A stretch of DNA of 64,000 bases from NCBI GenBank assembly GCA_963827155.1, contig CAWGZV010000002.1:1550001-1614000 (forward strand), written 5' to 3'. This DNA is from UTCFX2 sp963827155 (GTDB lineage: Bacteria > Chloroflexota > Anaerolineae > Anaerolineales > UBA4823). Of this stretch, positions 19,319 to 27,873 are shown piece after piece; within the stretch, counting starts at the first letter, position 1; each line of letters starts with the position of its first letter. Position numbers and translations under genes: made by a program. The notes under the pieces were generated by a model, which was given only the letters and a program-made list of their open reading frames with translations, was not told the origin of the DNA and did no database searches.

Positions 19319-20785
19319 GTGGCTACAATTGACTTAACGATCGATCGTGAACGAAGAAAACGCGCCATCCAGCGTGCCCGCGAACAGAACATTATCATCC
19401 CAACTTTTGCGCAGATGAAAGATCCTGGGAAAATTCCTGCATCAATCAAGCAGAAATTGGGTTCAGTTGGATTATGGGATGTGAATCCTATCAACCTTTT
19501 CCGGATAACCTGGAAAAATGAACCTCAACCAAAAGGCGGCGGCTTTGGTAAGGTAAATTTCATGGAACTGCCATCCAGTCTGACCGGAACCCCGGCACGG
19601 ATCATCGTCATGGTAGGGAAATGGTTTCCCACCGGAGCTCACAAAGTCGGTGCCGCATTTGGATGCCTCGTGCCCCGTCTGGTAACAGGACAATTTGACC
19701 CTACCAGTCAAAAAGCAGTTTGGCCTTCAACCGGCAATTACTGCCGCGGTGGAGCTTACGATTCCGCATTACTCGCCTGTCAATCCATCGCGATCCTCCC
19801 CGAAGGGATGAGCCGCGAGCGCTTTGAATGGCTTTCAAAAATTGCAGGAGAGGTTATCGCAACACCTGGGTCCGAATCGAATGTCAAGGAAATTTTCGAT
19901 AAATGTTGGGAGCTTAGAGCATCTGGGCAGGATCTGATGATCTTCAACCAATTCGAAGAATTCGGGAATTACCTGTGGCATTACGACGTAACCGGACATG
20001 CAATGCAAGAAGTCCTCGAGATGGCGATGCGTCCCGGCGATGAGTATCGCGGCATGGTTTCTGCGACTGGTTCTGCAGGGACAATCGGCAGCGGAGACTT
20101 CCTAAAAGAGCAATTCCCTACCAGCAAAATTGTCGCTAGTGAAGCGCTGCAGTGCCCTACCTTACTCGAGAATGGATTTGGTGCTCACCGCATCGAAGGC
20201 ATCGGGGATAAGCATGTGCCGTGGATACACAATGTAAAAAACACCGATCTGGTTGTCGCGATTGACGACAATGCTGTTGTCAACCTTTCGCGCTTATTCA
20301 ACGAACCAGCAGGGCAAGATTATCTGGTCAAGAAAGGTGTACCGAAAGAGGTCGTCTCAAAATTGGATCTCCTCGGGTTTTCAGGCATCTCGAATGTGCT
20401 TTCCGCAATCAAATTTGCGAAATACTACGAGATGGGTGAGAATGATATTGTCCTCACGATTTTGACAAACTCCATGGAATTGTATGGCAGCAGGTTAAAG
20501 GAAATGCATGCCGAATTCGGCGGATATTCCGAAGTTGATGCTTCCGCTCATTTTGCTCATTATTTGCATGGTCAATCCACTGACAATATGATCGAGCTTT
20601 CTTACCAGGATCGCCGAAGAGTCCATAATTTGAAATATTACACCTGGGTAGAACAGCAAGGTAAAACCTACGAAGAAATCCAGGATCAATGGTATGAAAA
20701 GGATTACTGGACCGGATTCCGTGGTCAGGTTGCCGAGATTGATGAGCTGATTAATGAATTCAACCACGATGTTGGCCTCGGATAA
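19319..20785 (+). CDS. Fold-type II PLP-dependent enzyme of uncertain reaction
   Basis: A 488-residue protein related to cysteine synthase and tryptophan synthase beta chain. The PLP lysine is K109 in FPTGAHKVGAAFG, followed by STGNYCRGGAY and a phosphate-binding ATGSAGTIGSG loop. It is longer than cysteine synthases, and the C-terminus (DRRRVHNLKYYTWVEQQG) is unlike them. Genomes usually label such proteins only as PLP-dependent subunit beta. It starts with GTG at 19319 behind AAGAGGAG. The E. coli purine gene set includes another fold-type-II enzyme, YgeX, but the motifs here differ, so I do not equate them. A strong hairpin at 20837-20876 follows. Fold is sure; reaction unknown. Confidence 0.8.
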   Translation: MATIDLTIDRERRKRAIQRAREQNIIIPTFAQMKDPGKIPASIKQKLGSVGLWDVNPINLFRITWKNEPQPKGGGFGKVNFMELPSSLTGTPARIIVMVGKWFPTGAHKVGAAFGCLVPRLVTGQFDPTSQKAVWPSTGNYCRGGAYDSALLACQSIAILPEGMSRERFEWLSKIAGEVIATPGSESNVKEIFDKCWELRASGQDLMIFNQFEEFGNYLWHYDVTGHAMQEVLEMAMRPGDEYRGMVSATGSAGTIGSGDFLKEQFPTSKIVASEALQCPTLLENGFGAHRIEGIGDKHVPWIHNVKNTDLVVAIDDNAVVNLSRLFNEPAGQDYLVKKGVPKEVVSKLDLLGFSGISNVLSAIKFAKYYEMGENDIVLTILTNSMELYGSRLKEMHAEFGGYSEVDASAHFAHYLHGQSTDNMIELSYQDRRRVHNLKYYTWVEQQGKTYEEIQDQWYEKDYWTGFRGQVAEIDELINEFNHDVGLG

Positions 20786-20836
20786 CGCTTAAGTTTCAAT
20801 TGCCATCAATTTCGATTTCGCTCGTTCTATACACCT

Positions 20837-20876
20837 CAGAGAGTTCTGGGAGCATTTCTTCCACCAGAACTCTCTG
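20837..20876. terminator. Strong hairpin terminator after the PLP enzyme
   Basis: CAGAGAGTTCTGG and CCAGAACTCTCTG form a perfect 13-bp stem with a 14-base loop. There is no long T-run on either side, so it may be a non-canonical terminator. It separates the PLP enzyme from the SWIM/helicase pair starting at 20895. Confidence 0.65.
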
Positions 20877-20894
20877 GGCTTCATAACAACTCAG

Positions 20895-21563
20895 ATGCAT
20901 ATTATTGACTTAGATACCCTTAACGAAGAACGACTGATCCAATCAGTCGATCCGGAGACCTATCTTCTCGGAGTGGACTTATTTTCAAATGGCAGCGTCG
21001 AAGTCGCTGAAGTCTCGGAATCGACCGCAAAATGTACTGTTTTGGATAAGCGATATTTCCATGTAAATTTCAGGATCGAAAAACAAAACCTTCTTCTGAA
21101 ATGCAGTTGCAGCCACGCCTCTCGTGGGTTAATTTGCGAACACGAGGTCGCAGCCTATTTGGCTATCCGCAAGAGCTTAATGGAAAACCTGCCTCCCGAA
21201 TGGAAGCTCCAGCTCGAAAGAACGCTGGAAATCGCTGAGTCAAGAACGCCCTCCATCCCAATCGCCTCCTATTACTTGTTCTTCTCATTACAAAAAGAGG
21301 CTGCTCACGGCGTTGCTGCTTGGCAGCTGGTTCCCCTGTATCTACCCGAGCGATCTATCCCTGCAGAAATTATCAAGACTCAATCGACCGACCTGGATTG
21401 GGAAAAAATTACAGTAGCCCATCCTGATTTGTTGCTGCGCATTCGAACGCCCACACAACCTTTAAATTCCGAAAGTTGTATAAATGGGGATCGAGAATCT
21501 GTAAGCCTTGCAAATTTACTTTTAAGTACTTCGCCGCAACTCCTCTATTCATTTTTCGAATAA
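20895..21563 (+). CDS. SWIM zinc-finger protein
   Basis: A 222-residue protein with one SWIM zinc-binding motif, CxC-x8-CxH, in LKCSCSHASRGLICEHE. SWIM domains bind DNA or proteins and in bacteria are often fused to or encoded beside SNF2-type helicases. Here the SNF2 gene starts 16 bases downstream, so the two probably act as one complex. The rest of the protein has no motif I recognise. Role in DNA repair or chromatin-like remodelling is inference. Confidence 0.8.
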   Translation: MHIIDLDTLNEERLIQSVDPETYLLGVDLFSNGSVEVAEVSESTAKCTVLDKRYFHVNFRIEKQNLLLKCSCSHASRGLICEHEVAAYLAIRKSLMENLPPEWKLQLERTLEIAESRTPSIPIASYYLFFSLQKEAAHGVAAWQLVPLYLPERSIPAEIIKTQSTDLDWEKITVAHPDLLLRIRTPTQPLNSESCINGDRESVSLANLLLSTSPQLLYSFFE

Positions 21564-21579
21564 CCTGCATAAATCCTTG

Positions 21580-24150
21580 ATGCTTATTCAGAAGACATCA
21601 GGTCTGCTTTTTCTTGGAAATTTCGAACATCCTTTAAAACAAAAGCTCCATTTATGGAAGGATCCCTTTAGGTTCAGCTTAAAAATTACCCGAGACAATC
21701 ATGGGGTTCGTTTGAATCCGATGTTAGTCTCAAAACAAGGGATGTTGGACTGTATAGACGATGATTTGACTGTGATCAACCAATCACCCACCTGGATAAT
21801 CACAAATAATAATATTCTCCAGCTATTTTCATTCAGGGATCTTGAATTCATTAATGAATCTCATGCCTCCACAACTCTCGTTATCCCATCGAAAGATGAA
21901 GTCCTTTTCGCCGATCAATATTTGCTGAAGCTTGCCGAAGCGGTTGAGCTCCAAGGAAACGGGATTTCTTGGGAATTTATCGAAGCAGAGCCAATTCCAA
22001 GGCTTTATTTAAGTGAGATCAATAATGAGCTTTTTATTCAGCTTCGATTCTTATATGGCGAAATTGAAGTCCCCTATCAGATCTCTTTCCCGATAGAAAG
22101 CATCCACCATCTTCCACAGAGCTTCACGCTGATCAGGCTCAATCGTAAGTCTGACGAGGAGCAAAGAATATACGATTTCTTGATATCAAGCTCTGCTGGA
22201 TTGAAACGCGCCGTCCTCCCTGGCAGAGAGGGTTACCTTCGCCTTCGAACACGAACCCATCCGGTCGATTTCTTGTTGAATGTCCTTCCACGTCTCGCTC
22301 AGGATGGATTTGAGATATTTGGAGAAGAAAAACTCAAGACCTCAAGAGTAAATAGACACACTCCTTCAATTTCATTTCGCGTATCTTCTGGCATCGATTG
22401 GCTGGACGTTCATACGGTAGTCAGCTTTGGAGATCAAGAAGTACCAATTAAAGAATTGCGGCGCTTATTCCGGAAGAATGAAAAATATGTAAGGCTTTCA
22501 GACGGTTCAATTGGTGAGATTCCAGATGATTGGCTGGAACGCTTCCGCCACTTCTTCGCCATTGGTGAGCTTCGGGACACAAACCTCCGTTTTCCTAAAC
22601 GGCATGTCACCTTGATAGAGCAGGCTCTCACTGGTGCGGAAATCATTGATGTGGACGCAGGTTTCCTGGAGAAGCGAAAAAAAATACGCGGTTTATTCGA
22701 GGACAATTTTCGCGGGATATCAGCGAGAGATTTGCCATCCAGTTTCCAGGGGGAGCTTCGTCCTTATCAGAAAGCGGGTTTTGATTGGCTCCATTTTCTC
22801 CTTGAGACAGAATTAGGTGGGTGTCTTGCAGACGACATGGGCTTGGGGAAGACGGTTCAGATTTTGGCATTCTTGTTATCCATTTACCAAAATCGAGGAC
22901 CAGTTGACCGTCCAAAAAGCGCAAGTCTATTGGTAGTTCCGCGCTCTTTGCTCATTAATTGGCAGCGAGAAGCGCAGAGATTCACCCCTGATCTTCATAT
23001 TCTCGAATTCTTCAACTCAGACAGAAGTAAGGATCCAGATGTTTTTGCTGATTTCGATTTAATCATTACAACCTATGGGGTGATGCTGCGAGATATTCAG
23101 CTTCTTCATGCTTACCCATTTTATTATGCAATCTTGGATAAATCCCAATCGATCAAGAATCCCTTATCTCAAACTGCAAGAGCTGCCCATCTGCTGAGCG
23201 CAGAGCATCGTCTTGTTCTTACTGGAACTCCAATCGAGAACTCTACCGCTGAATTGTGGTCGCAGTTTAACTTTTTAAATCCAGGATTATTAGGGAGTAT
23301 GAAGTACTTCAAGAACGAATTTGGGCTCCCGATTGAGAAGAAGCAGGACGAGCAAGCAGCAGAGAAACTTAGAAAGATCGTCTTTCCATTTATCCTCAGG
23401 AGGACCAAAGACCAGGTCGCTCAAGAGCTGCCACCGCGAACCGAACGGATACTGTATTGTGATATGGAACCTGCCCAACGAAAGTTGTACAATCGCACTA
23501 AGGATCTTTATCGAGGGATGTTGACCGGGCTGGTTGACAGCCAGAATATCAATCAAAACCGGATGAAAATCTTGGAAGGGCTATTACGCTTGAGGCAGAT
23601 TTCCAATCATCCACGCCTGGTTGATGAGAATTTTCATGGAACATCAGGGAAATTCTCTTTGCTGATTGAGACCCTCGAAACTCTAAAAAGTGAGGGGCAT
23701 AAGGCATTGGTTTTTTCTCAATTTGTCCAGATGCTAACATTAATCCGTGGGGCTCTCGATGAAAAAGACATCCCTTATACCTACCTGGATGGACAAACCC
23801 TGGCTCGGCAGGACCAGGTGGATATATTTCAGGCTAATCCATCAATTCCATTCTTTCTGATCAGTCTAAAAGCCGGTGGGTTGGGCTTAAATCTTACCGC
23901 CGCAGATTATGTCATTCACGTGGATCCATGGTGGAATCCGGCTGTTGAAATGCAGGCTTCCGATCGAACGCATCGGATTGGACAAGATAAGCCGGTATTC
24001 GTTTTTAAGTTGATCTCACTTGACTCAGTTGAAGAAAAAATCCTACTGCTTCAAGATCGCAAGAGAAGGTTAGTCGATCAAATTATTACAACTGAAAGCT
24101 CTTTCTTTAAAAACCTCTCCTTTGAAGATATTCAGATAATTTTCGGATGA
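21580..24150 (+). CDS. SNF2-family helicase/ATPase with altered motif II
   Basis: A protein of about 856 residues: an N-terminal SNF2-associated region, then two RecA-like domains. Motif I is DDMGLGKT (K424). Downstream are VLTGTPIENS (motif III), VFSQFVQM, SLKAGGLGLNL and ASDRTHRIGQ (motif VI). Motif II reads D520-K521-S522-Q523, where SNF2 proteins have DEAQ, DEAH or DESQ, so the catalytic Glu is replaced by Lys. One base (AAA for GAA at 23140-23142) accounts for it, so it is either an error or a truly ATP-hydrolysis-defective protein. I chose the ATG at 21580 over a TTG three bases before. It pairs with the SWIM protein upstream. Confidence 0.9.
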   Translation: MLIQKTSGLLFLGNFEHPLKQKLHLWKDPFRFSLKITRDNHGVRLNPMLVSKQGMLDCIDDDLTVINQSPTWIITNNNILQLFSFRDLEFINESHASTTLVIPSKDEVLFADQYLLKLAEAVELQGNGISWEFIEAEPIPRLYLSEINNELFIQLRFLYGEIEVPYQISFPIESIHHLPQSFTLIRLNRKSDEEQRIYDFLISSSAGLKRAVLPGREGYLRLRTRTHPVDFLLNVLPRLAQDGFEIFGEEKLKTSRVNRHTPSISFRVSSGIDWLDVHTVVSFGDQEVPIKELRRLFRKNEKYVRLSDGSIGEIPDDWLERFRHFFAIGELRDTNLRFPKRHVTLIEQALTGAEIIDVDAGFLEKRKKIRGLFEDNFRGISARDLPSSFQGELRPYQKAGFDWLHFLLETELGGCLADDMGLGKTVQILAFLLSIYQNRGPVDRPKSASLLVVPRSLLINWQREAQRFTPDLHILEFFNSDRSKDPDVFADFDLIITTYGVMLRDIQLLHAYPFYYAILDKSQSIKNPLSQTARAAHLLSAEHRLVLTGTPIENSTAELWSQFNFLNPGLLGSMKYFKNEFGLPIEKKQDEQAAEKLRKIVFPFILRRTKDQVAQELPPRTERILYCDMEPAQRKLYNRTKDLYRGMLTGLVDSQNINQNRMKILEGLLRLRQISNHPRLVDENFHGTSGKFSLLIETLETLKSEGHKALVFSQFVQMLTLIRGALDEKDIPYTYLDGQTLARQDQVDIFQANPSIPFFLISLKAGGLGLNLTAADYVIHVDPWWNPAVEMQASDRTHRIGQDKPVFVFKLISLDSVEEKILLLQDRKRRLVDQIITTESSFFKNLSFEDIQIIFG

Positions 24151-24217
24151 TAGGAATCATTTTCGGACATATTTGGCAGAGATTAGTGTCTGGTGGTAGA
24201 CTTGATCCGAATTGACA

Positions 24218-24787
24218 ATGAACCAGAATAGTTTAGATCCAATGTCCCTCATTCTTATTGCAGTAATTAATAATCCGCGAGACATGGAGATTGCTCGGAT
24301 TCTAGGCTGGTATCGCATCCCTTTGCGGTCAGCGCCAAAAGTCATCTCGGTGGATTTTATCGCGTTCTATCAAACTGCTGCGTTTGGAGACCAGAAATGG
24401 AGAATCCAGTTTCTAGCGCCTGTGTTGGGTCATGAATTAACCACCAGACTAGAGCTCATAAAGGATGAACCAGAACACCCTCACGCCATGCATGAATATT
24501 ACAAAGTTCAAATCGGACCTCTCATTGAATTGAAAAATCCAATCCTTGCCGATGATTGGAGAAGAATTACATTTCTTTATACCACCGGCGAGTTATTACT
24601 CAGCGCTCGTTCATTCAATGATCTGATGGTTGGTTCAGAAGCCAGACAAATCCTTTGGCGCGCACTATATGATCGAGCCATCCATGCAGACGATTATCGG
24701 ATAGAGGATATGCCCGATTTAGAGTTGAGCTCAGATGCCCTTGATTCCTTGCTAGGACTTTATCAAATTAAAAAGGGGAATAATTAA
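24218..24787 (+). CDS. Conserved protein of unknown function (GWYRIP motif)
   Basis: A protein of about 189 residues, no signal peptide or membrane helix. The N-terminus reads ILIAVINNPRDMEIAR followed by GWYRIPLRSAPK, and then a segment DFIAFYQTAAFG. I recall similar openings in other uncharacterised bacterial proteins, but no function. A middle segment WRRITFLYTTGELLL is predicted beta-rich. It lies between the SNF2 helicase and the hydantoinase, and neither neighbour explains it. The ATG at 24218 is preferred over a TTG at 24212. Confidence 0.7.
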   Translation: MNQNSLDPMSLILIAVINNPRDMEIARILGWYRIPLRSAPKVISVDFIAFYQTAAFGDQKWRIQFLAPVLGHELTTRLELIKDEPEHPHAMHEYYKVQIGPLIELKNPILADDWRRITFLYTTGELLLSARSFNDLMVGSEARQILWRALYDRAIHADDYRIEDMPDLELSSDALDSLLGLYQIKKGNN

Positions 24788-24838
24788 ACGAATGGATAAT
24801 GAGTTTAGATTTTTCCTGATCGTAAGTGAGGATGGTTC

Positions 24839-26257
24839 ATGACTACATTGATTAAATCTGGAACATTAATCACATCGTCAGAGACTTTCTGCGCTGATAT
24901 CTTAATCGAGGGAGAAACTATCTCTCAAATTGGTGTAAACCTGCGAGATGACGAAGCCCAAATAGTGGATGCATCCGGTAAGTTTGTTCTGCCAGGAGGT
25001 GTTGACCCTCACACACATTTTGATCTGCCGATGTTTGGGACGGTTTCATCGGATGATCATTACACCGGACATAAAGCAGCAGCATTCGGCGGCACCACCA
25101 CTGTTATCGATTTTGTTTCACAAGATGCAGCAACCTTGGAAGAATCGATCAATCTCTGGCACTTGAAAGCGGATTCAAAAGCTGCGATCGACTTCAGCTT
25201 CCATATGAATGTCACCCATCTTGATGATCAAATTGAAACCGAGATTGCCAAACTGCCAAATTGGGGAGTAACAACCCTAAAAGTATTCACAGCATATAAT
25301 AACCGGCTGCGCCTCGATGATGGAGAGATTTTTAGGGTGATGCGAATCGCCCGAGAACACGGTTTGCTTACAATGTTGCACGCCGAAAATGGGGATGTGA
25401 TTGAAATCCTGATTAAAGAAGCATTATCAGCGGGTCATACCAGCCCAGAATGGCACGCCTACACTCGTCCAGCCTGGGGAGCTGTAGAAGCCACATTACG
25501 CGGCGCGGCTCTGGCTGCCCAAGCTCGCGCTCCGCTTTATATTGTCCATATGAATGTCTCTGGTGAAGTGGATCAGTTGAATTACGCTCGCCAGCACGGA
25601 CTCCCAATAATGGGAGAGACTTGTCCCCAATATTTATTCTTCACCGTCGATCATTTAAAAAGACCGGATGGCGCTAAATGGATTTGTTCGCCGCCTATGC
25701 GCAATCATGCGGATAATGAGCGGCTTTGGCATGGTGTGGAAGAAGGCATTCTCCAGGTAATCGCTACTGATCACTGTCCGTTCTTCTTTGATGGCACTCA
25801 GCCGATTCTCTATGAAGATAATCTGGTGGCTATTCCAGGAAAAGAGCTTGGATTTGGAGATTTTTCCAAGATACCAAATGGATTGCCTGCAGTTGGAGAT
25901 AGACTTCCAATTTTATGGACATACGGTGTCCGTGCAGGCAGGATAAGTGCCAATCAATTCGTCGCGCTCACAAGCACAAATCCTGCTAAAATATTTGGGA
26001 TGTATCCCCAAAAAGGCAGCCTGTTGCCAGGTGCAGATGCAGATTTGGTAATATGGGATCCCAACAAGCATTTAAAATATGGTGTCGCTCATTCCCACCA
26101 CCGAACAGATTACAACTTATTTGAAGGTTGGGAGCTTACCGGTTTCCCGGAAAAAGTCTTTTTGCGCGGTAATTTGATCGTTGACGGTGACCAATGGTCC
26201 GGTAGAGCTGGAATGGGAAAATTTATTTTCCGTCAGGCAGGTGCGCCTGTTTTATAG
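24839..26257 (+). CDS. hydA: D-hydantoinase / dihydropyrimidinase
   Basis: A 472-residue cyclic amidohydrolase that opens dihydropyrimidine or hydantoin rings to carbamoyl-amino acids. Metal-binding His residues are in GVDPHTHFDLP, the carbamylated lysine is in TLKVFTAY, further His residues are in MLHAENG and IVHMNVSGE, and the catalytic Asp is in ATDHCPF. The segment GLPAVGDRLPILW is typical of this family. In purine-degrading gene sets a hydantoinase (hyuA) goes with ygeW and carbamate kinase, both present at 3830-5768. It is not in their operon here, so the link is inference. A hairpin with a T-run follows at 26330-26358. Confidence 0.92.
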   Translation: MTTLIKSGTLITSSETFCADILIEGETISQIGVNLRDDEAQIVDASGKFVLPGGVDPHTHFDLPMFGTVSSDDHYTGHKAAAFGGTTTVIDFVSQDAATLEESINLWHLKADSKAAIDFSFHMNVTHLDDQIETEIAKLPNWGVTTLKVFTAYNNRLRLDDGEIFRVMRIAREHGLLTMLHAENGDVIEILIKEALSAGHTSPEWHAYTRPAWGAVEATLRGAALAAQARAPLYIVHMNVSGEVDQLNYARQHGLPIMGETCPQYLFFTVDHLKRPDGAKWICSPPMRNHADNERLWHGVEEGILQVIATDHCPFFFDGTQPILYEDNLVAIPGKELGFGDFSKIPNGLPAVGDRLPILWTYGVRAGRISANQFVALTSTNPAKIFGMYPQKGSLLPGADADLVIWDPNKHLKYGVAHSHHRTDYNLFEGWELTGFPEKVFLRGNLIVDGDQWSGRAGMGKFIFRQAGAPVL

Positions 26258-27852
26258 TGGATGAATCAAGATATTCATTGTTGAGCCGAATTCATAGTAT
26301 CGTAGTCTGCTGGTCAGATGATGCCCCTCGCAGCCCGCTTCAAACGGGCTGCCGTTTTGCATCCATCTTAATTGCTGGAATCCTTTTCTTGTCCTCATGC
26401 AATCCAGAATCTCTAATAACAACTCAAAAAACTAATGACTTGACTGCTACCCACTTACCGACAATGAAATCTAATTCGCAGGCGATTCCGATAATCACCC
26501 CAACCACAATCCAACCCTCTGCTTTACCGAAGATAACTGAAACCCAAATATTCCGTACTCCTCTTGAAACAACCAGGATTCCTCAAATCCTAAATCATTC
26601 GACAGATTTTCCAGAAATTACCCCCAGCATTATCCCGATCCTAGCAAGTGACCTCCTCTTCCTTTCCGACCATCGCCTTTATCGTTGGGATCGGCTTACC
26701 CATTACGGGGTGATTCTAGCTGAGAATGTGTTGGAATTCACCGCTTCAGCGTCGGAGAATTTGGTTGTAATGCTTCGTTCGAAAGATGTTGCTGCGAATG
26801 GGGTAGAATTATATGATCTTGAGGTGCTCGATTTCACATCGATGCAAGTTCACCCAATTTCCGTCAACCTCCCAAGAGTCGACAGCATATCACTCTCATC
26901 CAATGGTCGCTGGCTTGTATATCACGAAAATGAATCGAATGGAAAAGTAGTTGTCATCGACATATCATCGCCGTCTGAGAAAATCATTTTGGGAAAATGC
27001 AGTGGCAGTGAAAATAACCGCTGTAAATCATTAAGATGGTCTCCCGATAATATCGAATTGATCTGGTTGGATCACAGTGGGATATGGCTCGGCGATATCG
27101 CCTTGGGGACAAGCTCCCTAATTAATCCTGGCATTGTCCAAATTATCGATCCCGCTGGGCAGCTGCTTGAACTTGAAGCATCCTTTTATTCTCCCAGGTG
27201 GTCTCCGGTTGGTAGATATGTACTGGTTGAAGTTTCCCCAAAGGATACTCATGTCAAGTGGCAAGCCGTCCTTGACGTTCGAAATTCTAAACTAAATAAG
27301 GTTGTTGACACGTATTCAACCGGTGCAAAAGAAGCATGTGTCGCTTGGCTGCCCAATGGATCGCTTTTAGCGGCTCATTCAGGCGAGCCTGACCGGAAAA
27401 CAAATCCCGTCATCAAGTCATGGGACATCATGCCCACGAATTCCGAGTTGCTGACCCTGCAAAAATCTATTCAAATCAATCTGGTGGATAATATGGCAAA
27501 TCTTCCTCCAGAAATTGATCCAAATTTTGACATCGAAGATGTTAACCTAACCTGGCTCCAACCGGTTGGTATTGATCGCGTCCTGGTTGGATTCCAATCC
27601 GTGGACGGCTCTTGGAACACTCCAATACTTCTAGTCGATCTCTCAGATGATTCATTTCAGCTGATAGCAATGGCGGGCGTCGATGTTAACTGGATAAAGT
27701 GGTTCCCAGATGACAGCGGGTTCTTGATTAGCGACTTGAGCGGGAATATCTTATACTTTGATATTTCAAGTTCAAAAACATCCGATATTCTTCCGGGTCG
27801 TGAAATTGATCCATTATCCTTATATTGGATGCTGCCAGAAATTAGGAAATAA
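26257..27852 (+). CDS. Lipoprotein with beta-propeller-like repeats; start uncertain
   Basis: A protein of up to 531 residues. A hydrophobic stretch ending in LFLSSC looks like a lipobox, then a Thr/Pro-rich spacer leads to a large domain with recurring WSPD- and WLP-type segments (LRWSPDNIELIWLD, FYSPRWSPVGRYV, IKWFPDDSGFLISD), as in TolB/WD40-like propellers. The frame opens with GTG at 26257, overlapping the hydantoinase stop, but that would place the lipobox Cys near residue 48 and a terminator-like hairpin inside the gene. Two ATG codons at 26318 and 26321 in the next frame give a better signal peptide if one base is wrong in the TTTT run near 26355. Function unknown; extracytoplasmic location likely. 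Confidence 0.7.
   Translation: MDESRYSLLSRIHSIVVCWSDDAPRSPLQTGCRFASILIAGILFLSSCNPESLITTQKTNDLTATHLPTMKSNSQAIPIITPTTIQPSALPKITETQIFRTPLETTRIPQILNHSTDFPEITPSIIPILASDLLFLSDHRLYRWDRLTHYGVILAENVLEFTASASENLVVMLRSKDVAANGVELYDLEVLDFTSMQVHPISVNLPRVDSISLSSNGRWLVYHENESNGKVVVIDISSPSEKIILGKCSGSENNRCKSLRWSPDNIELIWLDHSGIWLGDIALGTSSLINPGIVQIIDPAGQLLELEASFYSPRWSPVGRYVLVEVSPKDTHVKWQAVLDVRNSKLNKVVDTYSTGAKEACVAWLPNGSLLAAHSGEPDRKTNPVIKSWDIMPTNSELLTLQKSIQINLVDNMANLPPEIDPNFDIEDVNLTWLQPVGIDRVLVGFQSVDGSWNTPILLVDLSDDSFQLIAMAGVDVNWIKWFPDDSGFLISDLSGNILYFDISSSKTSDILPGREIDPLSLYWMLPEIRK
26330..26358 (+). terminator. Possible terminator after the hydantoinase gene
   Basis: GCAGCCCG and CGGGCTGC form a perfect 8-bp stem with a 7-base loop, and TTTT follows two bases later. 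It lies 73 bases after the hydantoinase stop, within the nominal 5' part of the lipoprotein frame, which is one reason to doubt that gene's GTG start. Confidence 0.45.
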
Positions 27853-27873
27853 AATTCAATTGGTGGCGTAAAA

